From the NCBI RefSeq assembly GCF_963556105.2, contig NZ_OY829944.1, positions 1,585,501-1,649,500 of the forward strand: DNA of 64,000 nucleotides, in the 5' to 3' direction. The translations under genes were made by a program, and so were the position numbers. A model generated the notes under the pieces. The model was not told the origin of the DNA and ran no database searches. It saw nothing but the letters and a program-made list of their open reading frames with translations. The DNA comes from an uncultured Tolumonas sp. Its GTDB lineage: Bacteria > Pseudomonadota > Gammaproteobacteria > Enterobacterales > Aeromonadaceae. Positions 62,624-64,000 of the stretch are shown here, one piece after another; position 1 is the stretch's first letter, and every line of letters starts with the position of its first letter.

Positions 62624-63289
62624 TTATGCTTGCGCGGTTGCGTTGGCAAACAGAATGTTGTTTTCCAGATGGATATGCTGCATCAGGTCTTCACGTAATT
62701 GTGTCAGGCCGGTATACAGGGCTCGCCATGTCACACAAGCGCCTGCTGGAGGTGTAATGTCATTGGTCAGACGCATCAGTTCGTCTAAACCTTCACCGTG
62801 TTGCTCATGCTCAAAACGCATCATGGCAATCGGGCCCTGTGCCGGGTTGTTAAAACCTTCTTTTAGCATCGGGAACAGGATCTGCTCTTCTTTCTGCATG
62901 TGACTTTCCAGCTCCTGCAGCATATTGGTCAGATGAGCGCCCAGACCTAACGGGCAGCCTGGTTTATCCGCGTGAACATGTTCAACACGACGAGCCAGAC
63001 GGATCAATTCTGGTAATTGAATGCGGTGCAGGGCATGAAAACGTTCCAAAATAAAATCAATCAGCGCAGATGGTGTCGTGGTACGCCAGTCAGTTTCGTC
63101 GCTTGGCAACTGTTGAACTTGTTCCAGTTCAGCCACTACTAACGCGGCATCGAGATTACGTTGAGCGATCGCATCTTGTAACGGCTGTTGGCCACCGCAG
63201 CAAAAATCTAATTTGAATTTGTGGAATACACGGGTCGCACCAGGAATTTCACAAGCGATGCTGGCGATAGTTTGTTCGAGTAAGGCCAT
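62624..63289 (-). CDS. ytfE: Iron-sulfur cluster repair di-iron protein (RIC)
   Basis: 221 aa from ATG 63289 with AAGGAGA upstream. ScdA-type N-terminus ATRVFHKFKLDFCCGGQQPL (CCGG motif), then a haemerythrin-like di-iron bundle with FHALHRIQLPELI, HVHADKPGCPLG, ESHMQKEEQILFPMLKEG, RFEHEQHGEGLDEL and QHIHLENNILFANA supplying His/Glu ligands. Repairs Fe-S clusters after nitrosative stress. First gene of a ytfE-hmp unit under a sigma-54 promoter and divergent from norR. Confidence 0.96.
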   Translation of the reverse strand: MALLEQTIASIACEIPGATRVFHKFKLDFCCGGQQPLQDAIAQRNLDAALVVAELEQVQQLPSDETDWRTTTPSALIDFILERFHALHRIQLPELIRLARRVEHVHADKPGCPLGLGAHLTNMLQELESHMQKEEQILFPMLKEGFNNPAQGPIAMMRFEHEQHGEGLDELMRLTNDITPPAGACVTWRALYTGLTQLREDLMQHIHLENNILFANATAQA

Positions 63290-63339
63290 GGTGGCTCTCC
63301 TTGGGTGATAATAGGGTAGTTTGATCTCGATCAATCTAT

Positions 63340-63356
63340 TGCAGACATCGTGCCGA
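63340..63356 (-). promoter_or_regulatory. Sigma-54 promoter of ytfE-hmp
   Basis: Minus strand CGGCACGATGTCTGCA: GG (-24) and GC (-12) separated by exactly 10 nt, matching GG-N10-GC with CAC after GG. About 50 nt upstream of the ytfE start. Confidence 0.8.
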
Positions 63357-63396
63357 AAGTTAATATATTGAAAAATATAGATATTTAATTTTTATG

Positions 63397-63451
63397 GTTT
63401 TTTTTACCTTTGACTGATAGGGTTAAATAAACCATTTAGGGTGATAATTAC
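63397..63451. promoter_or_regulatory. Three NorR-type enhancer sites (GT-N7-AC)
   Basis: GT-N7-AC at 63397-63407, 63422-63432 and 63441-63451; each lies in a near-palindromic GGT...ACC. E. coli norR-norV also has three NorR sites of this form. The last site abuts the norR start codon, so autoregulation is likely. Confidence 0.78.
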
Positions 63452-63452
63452 C

Positions 63453-64000
63453 ATGTTTGATGCGTCACTGTTACTTGATCTCACCACTGAGCTACCACGA
63501 TCGGTGCGGCAGGAACGGCTGGTTTCCGCGATTCGGGTTCATTTTGGTTGCGGAGCGGTGGGTTTACTGAAATTAGACGGCGATTGTCTCTGCCCGGTGG
63601 CGGTGGATGGTTTGGCGCATGAAACGTTGGGGCGCCGTTTTGTTGTGGCGCAGCATCCTCGTCTGGCCGCTATTTTATCCAGCCGTTCAACCGTGCGATT
63701 TGAACCGGGAAGCCCATTACCTGACCCCTATGATGGCTTGCTGGATTCACAACGCGGGCTGCCATTACCCGTACACGACTGCATGGGGATCAGCCTGTAT
63801 CTGGAAGGGCAATTGTGGGGCGCTTTAACGCTGGATGCGTTTGAAGGGGCAGTATTTGATGATCAGGCGGCTGATAAATTAACGCACAGCGCTTTTCTGG
63901 CCGAAGCGGTGGTGCGTATGAGCCGTTTGGAAGAAGAGATCCGGGCGTTGCGTGCGGGCAGTCGGGTATCCGAAACGTTATTGCTGGATGAACAAAATGC
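63453..64000 (+). CDS. norR: Nitric oxide-sensing regulator NorR, partial (GAF domain)
   Basis: First 182 codons, running off the right edge. The visible part is the GAF sensor: LTTELPRSVRQERLVSAIRVHFGCGAVGLLKLDG, FVVAQHPRLAAILSSR, DSQRGLPLPVHDCMGISLYLEGQLWGALTLDAF, ending in the helical linker with VVRMSRLEEEI. The NO-binding Asp/Arg/Cys set of NorR cannot be fully checked, but HDCMG carries the conserved Cys region. Expected AAA+ and HTH domains lie outside the window. Divergent from ytfE-hmp, which it should activate through sigma-54. Confidence 0.9.
   Translation, partial: MFDASLLLDLTTELPRSVRQERLVSAIRVHFGCGAVGLLKLDGDCLCPVAVDGLAHETLGRRFVVAQHPRLAAILSSRSTVRFEPGSPLPDPYDGLLDSQRGLPLPVHDCMGISLYLEGQLWGALTLDAFEGAVFDDQAADKLTHSAFLAEAVVRMSRLEEEIRALRAGSRVSETLLLDEQN

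Overview
The window looks like a gammaproteobacterial chromosome, most probably a member of the Aeromonadales (a Tolumonas- or Aeromonas-like organism). This is inferred from the TyrR, CysS, FolD, Hmp/YtfE/NorR and tRNA sequences and from moderate GC; no database search was possible. It has two parts: an accessory region (about 1-39,130) that ends at a tRNA-Ser gene, and a core-like chromosome (about 39,130-64,000).

Accessory part 1 (1-15,317) is an integron cassette array with 24 recognisable attC sites. The extra unpaired base of the attC arms lies consistently on one side, and almost all cassette genes read right to left. The attI-proximal end should therefore be on the right, yet no integron integrase is visible between the last recombination box (15,311-15,317) and the next gene. 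Cassettes carry a K+-channel-like protein and a paralogue without the selectivity filter, a dGTPase, HEPN-like proteins (one broken by an in-frame stop), two HigBA toxin-antitoxin copies, a Fic toxin with a small YhfG-like antitoxin, a DUF2971 protein, several unknown or membrane proteins, and two families of repeated cassettes (six and five copies) with no conserved reading frame. Many contents fit phage defence or addiction.

Accessory part 2 (about 16,000-39,130) is a patchwork of small modules: cupin + methyltransferase; a dual-specificity phosphatase overlapping a kinase-like protein; AraC / SDR / VOC / truncated reductase; a MexEF-OprN/OqxB-type RND pump with a divergent LysR regulator; a second LysR with a flavoredoxin-like protein, an amidohydrolase and a YdcZ-type transporter; an XRE regulator with a divergent epimerase-like protein; and TetR / quinone-oxidoreductase / TetA-like MFS. 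Three copies of a dispersed repeat (hairpin plus GACAT-like motifs) and two tyrosine-recombinase N-terminal remnants separate modules or border the tRNA-Ser gene. This suggests stepwise build-up by site-specific insertion beside that tRNA.

Core-like part: tRNA-Ser, tyrR, lpxH, ppiB, cysS, a solute-binding protein, a PmrAB/QseBC-like two-component system, folD, a Pro-Arg-His-Leu tRNA cluster, ygbA, an EptA/MCR-like phosphoethanolamine transferase, a two-subunit pyruvate carboxylase (pycB, pycA) with a divergent LysR gene, a Nudix hydrolase, a P2-type cation ATPase, a diguanylate cyclase, a PAAR protein, a soluble chemoreceptor with a CZB-like end, and a nitric-oxide response locus (hmp, ytfE, divergent norR). 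Between ytfE and norR I read a sigma-54 promoter and three GT-N7-AC NorR-type sites, which explains how NO would switch on ytfE-hmp.
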